Shown: piece after piece, positions 15,530 to 17,560 of the stretch
Position numbering within the stretch: the stretch's first letter is position 1
How the letters are laid out: every line of letters begins with the position of its first letter
NCBI GenBank assembly: GCA_036940085.1
Contig: JALLBK010000223.1
Location: 1-17,560, forward strand
From: Discostella pseudostelligera
Lineage: Eukaryota > Bacillariophyta > Thalassiosirophyceae > Thalassiosirales > Thalassiosiraceae
Direction of reading: 5' to 3'
DNA: 17,560 nt
Made by a program: the position numbers and the translations under genes
Notes under the pieces: generated by a model
The model's database searches: none
What the model was told of the DNA's origin: nothing
The model's input: the letters and a program-made list of their open reading frames with translations, nothing else

Positions 15530-17410
15530 TCATTTTCCAAAGACAGGCGCACATCCAGCATACACCGTGCAATACTCATTCGGATCATTGGTACAACTCT
15601 CCTCCTCCCCCTCCTCATTTGTTACCGCCGACTCGGTCGATGTTGTTGCATTGTCTGTCGTATTATTCGTCTCGGAACCAGAAACTTTATGTGCAATGTA
15701 TGTGAAATCAGTTTCACCGGGGATATTTGAATGAGCCAATTGCAATCTTCGATGCCCACGATATTGTGTTTGCTCTTCATGTTGTCGACCCCCCTGTCGC
15801 CATTTCATTCGTTGCTGTGAAAATGAAATTTTGGGTGAATCCTCGTTACGAGTTTTATTATCAAGACGTCGGCGGGAACCCTGCTCGACAAAGCAGCACC
15901 GCTTCTCATGACAAAGCGACCAGCATTTACCACCATCCTCGCTGCTCATTTCACCACTGACTGTACTCGTAGTAGAATGAAGCTTGTCACAAATATGATC
16001 AATTTGTTCGGCCAGTATTAGCCTATCGGAATTGCTCATACTTGCCAGCTGTGCAACACTGAGGGTGTAACTTGCCCCCGCACCACCTCCATCCTCCTGA
16101 TGCTGCTCAATATGATGCGATATCGTCATGGAAATTAATACACCAACAGTCAGCACAACAACAAAGCAAACTATTCCGCAGGACAGTACCCATATCGGTT
16201 GGGAAATTCCAAGATCCTCTCTCATATAACTCAGCAATGGCTGTAGTAGTCGACCGGAACAACGCGAGAATAACTTCTGGCAGCGATACTGAATTTTATG
16301 CTGCTCCAATTTTCGCATGGTACTTATATCATGTTTCATTCCATTTCTTCTTATTGTTCTATCGTCAGAGTATTCACTGTCATCATCGTCATCTTCTTCA
16401 TGCTGATTGCTACTACTGTACGTATTGTTGTACGAGTGGTGGTTGTCGACAGTGGTGATGGCACCCCTCTCGATGTAAATCCCATCTTGACCCCATAATA
16501 TTTCAAAGATTGCGGAATTTCTACTAATGGTACCGTTTCTGCTGCTATTGTTGGTTGTTTTATCCAATGCTGTTGGAGTGTTGTCGTTTCCATTATTTCT
16601 CATCGTGGTGATAGGTCCTCGGCCCTCCTCATCCTCTTCTTCACCTACATGATGATGCTGCTGCTGCAATTGTTGTAGACGGCTAGCAAACTCGTTGCTG
16701 GATTCACCAAATCTCGATGACAGTAAATGCTTCTGTTGATTCTGCTTCAGCTGATTTTGTTGTTGTTGCAGTCGAGGACTGCTTTGCAATCCTCCACTAC
16801 CAACTCCCTCGCGGCTGTTGATTCTCATGTTGTTGCGATTGCGAGGATGTTGAGATGAAGACGTCGACGTCGATGCGTCACATGTAATAATTTCATCAAT
16901 GTCATGATTTGTATCCATTTCATCATGATCCATGTATTCAATATACTTTATTCTTTCATCCAGTGGCACAATACTGGCTGAAGGAGGGGGTGGTACAATC
17001 GCAGAGTACTTCTTCTTTTTTATGACCCTGCCCCCACCGCCCGCATCGCCGCCGCCGTGGCTGCTGCTACGACCGCCACGAGACGAACCCGAAGACTGTG
17101 ATGTCATCAAGATGTCATCATCATTCATATTGGGCACATCCACAAGCATGATGGATGTGGAATTTTTGTATCGACCACCACGGCCGCTTATGCTTGGGCT
17201 GCTAGGATAGTAGCCGCCGCCGGCGGGGAAGGGTTTGTTCATGGTCGTCGTCTTGGGCGCGGCAACAATATGGCTGGTAGAGGCTGGTAGATACAAACTA
17301 ACATCATAAGTAGTAGAGTTAGGTGTTAAGCCAGACGCTGTATGGCACTGTCGTTGCGACTTTGACTGTGACCGCTTGTGACCCTTTCGCCTCGAAGGCC
17401 AGACGAACAA
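15530..17410 (-). CDS. Type II membrane protein with Cys-rich C-terminal domain, unknown function
   Basis: This is an unspliced frame of 626 aa. Residues 1-400 are a basic, then Ser/Gln/Asn-rich, mostly disordered region with Gln-rich runs (213-252) and acidic patches (338-350). One membrane span lies at about 405-428. Positive residues on its N-terminal side suggest a cytosolic N-terminus and a lumenal or extracellular C-terminus. The C-terminal 200 residues hold eight Cys: 474, 496, 500, 505, 506, 606, 614, 620, in a pattern C..C...C....CC, a long polar loop, then C.......C.....C ending AGCAPVFGK. Paired Cys like these suggest a small disulfide-bonded module. I recall similar C/CC/YxxC patterns in predicted diatom secreted proteins but cannot verify this. 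N-linked sites (NNT, NAT near 583-588) fit the lumenal side. No enzyme motif is visible. The start is the first Met of the frame. Confidence 0.6.
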   Translation of the reverse strand: MFVWPSRRKGHKRSQSKSQRQCHTASGLTPNSTTYDVSLYLPASTSHIVAAPKTTTMNKPFPAGGGYYPSSPSISGRGGRYKNSTSIMLVDVPNMNDDDILMTSQSSGSSRGGRSSSHGGGDAGGGGRVIKKKKYSAIVPPPPSASIVPLDERIKYIEYMDHDEMDTNHDIDEIITCDASTSTSSSQHPRNRNNMRINSREGVGSGGLQSSPRLQQQQNQLKQNQQKHLLSSRFGESSNEFASRLQQLQQQHHHVGEEEDEEGRGPITTMRNNGNDNTPTALDKTTNNSSRNGTISRNSAIFEILWGQDGIYIERGAITTVDNHHSYNNTYSSSNQHEEDDDDDSEYSDDRTIRRNGMKHDISTMRKLEQHKIQYRCQKLFSRCSGRLLQPLLSYMREDLGISQPIWVLSCGIVCFVVVLTVGVLISMTISHHIEQHQEDGGGAGASYTLSVAQLASMSNSDRLILAEQIDHICDKLHSTTSTVSGEMSSEDGGKCWSLCHEKRCCFVEQGSRRRLDNKTRNEDSPKISFSQQRMKWRQGGRQHEEQTQYRGHRRLQLAHSNIPGETDFTYIAHKVSGSETNNTTDNATTSTESAVTNEEGEEESCTNDPNEYCTVYAGCAPVFGK

Positions 17411-17560
17411 ATAGGAATTCGTGAGATATGGTAGGGGGCTGGCGGGCGCCTACTCCTCTAGCTACTCGCTAGTGGTCACCCTCAGGGACTATATATGTAC
17501 TACTCCTACCATATATAGGTCGATATATAGGTAAAATAGGCCCTTTTTGCGCCTCTCCCA
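17411..17560. promoter_or_regulatory. Upstream region of the Cys-rich membrane protein gene
   Basis: It contains GGCGGGCGCC (17441-17450), a relative of the recurring GC box. An inverted repeat pairs ATATGGTAGG (17426-17435) with CCTACCATAT (17505-17514). ATATATAGGT occurs twice in direct orientation (17511-17520, 17523-17532). TATA-like sequence is present, but no start site can be fixed. The window ends before any further gene. Confidence 0.35.

Overview
The window looks like nuclear DNA from a photosynthetic eukaryote with secondary plastids, most probably a diatom (stramenopile). The grounds are spliced genes with short GT-AG introns, a Tic22-type plastid import protein with a layered N-terminal targeting region, eukaryote-only families (Sec22 R-SNARE, proteasome alpha-3, a CHTOP-type mRNA-export adaptor, a PX protein), and low-complexity Ser/Asn/Gln/Gly tracts in coding regions. 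No bacterial operon, tRNA, rRNA, CRISPR array, transposase or viral gene was recognised. Genus cannot be read from the sequence alone.

Layout: 1-845 is non-coding, with a degenerate 'CATTCTCAGTGGA' minisatellite. A 58-aa single-pass membrane protein (1261-1437, +) follows. A CHTOP/FoP-like RGG protein (2474-1944, -) and Sec22 (2956-3823, +, one intron) diverge from a shared promoter that holds five TTTCCCGCC-type boxes about 21 bp apart. Proteasome subunit alpha-3 (4613-5758, +, one intron) comes next, then a 690-bp spacer with a stem-loop, an E2F-like palindrome, an AT-rich tandem repeat and microsatellites. A GT32-like type II glycosyltransferase (6447-8228, +) converges on Tic22 (9645-8365, -). 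Tic22 and the PX protein (10325-11464, +) flank a second array of four GGCGGGAA boxes, again about 21 bp apart. A VTT/TVP38-type membrane protein (12302-15276, +, three exons, 18-Gln tract) converges on a type II membrane protein with a Cys-rich C-terminal ectodomain (17410-15530, -). The last 150 bp are that gene's upstream region.

The genes are mostly unrelated housekeeping genes and do not form a pathway. Several concern membranes and trafficking (Sec22, PX, VTT, a Golgi-type glycosyltransferase, Tic22), but such proximity is common by chance in compact eukaryotic genomes. The most distinctive shared feature is the GGCGGGAA/TTCCCGCC element upstream of most genes, twice in helically phased arrays. 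The most novel-looking proteins are the Cys-rich type II membrane protein, the 58-aa membrane protein and the long tail of the VTT protein.
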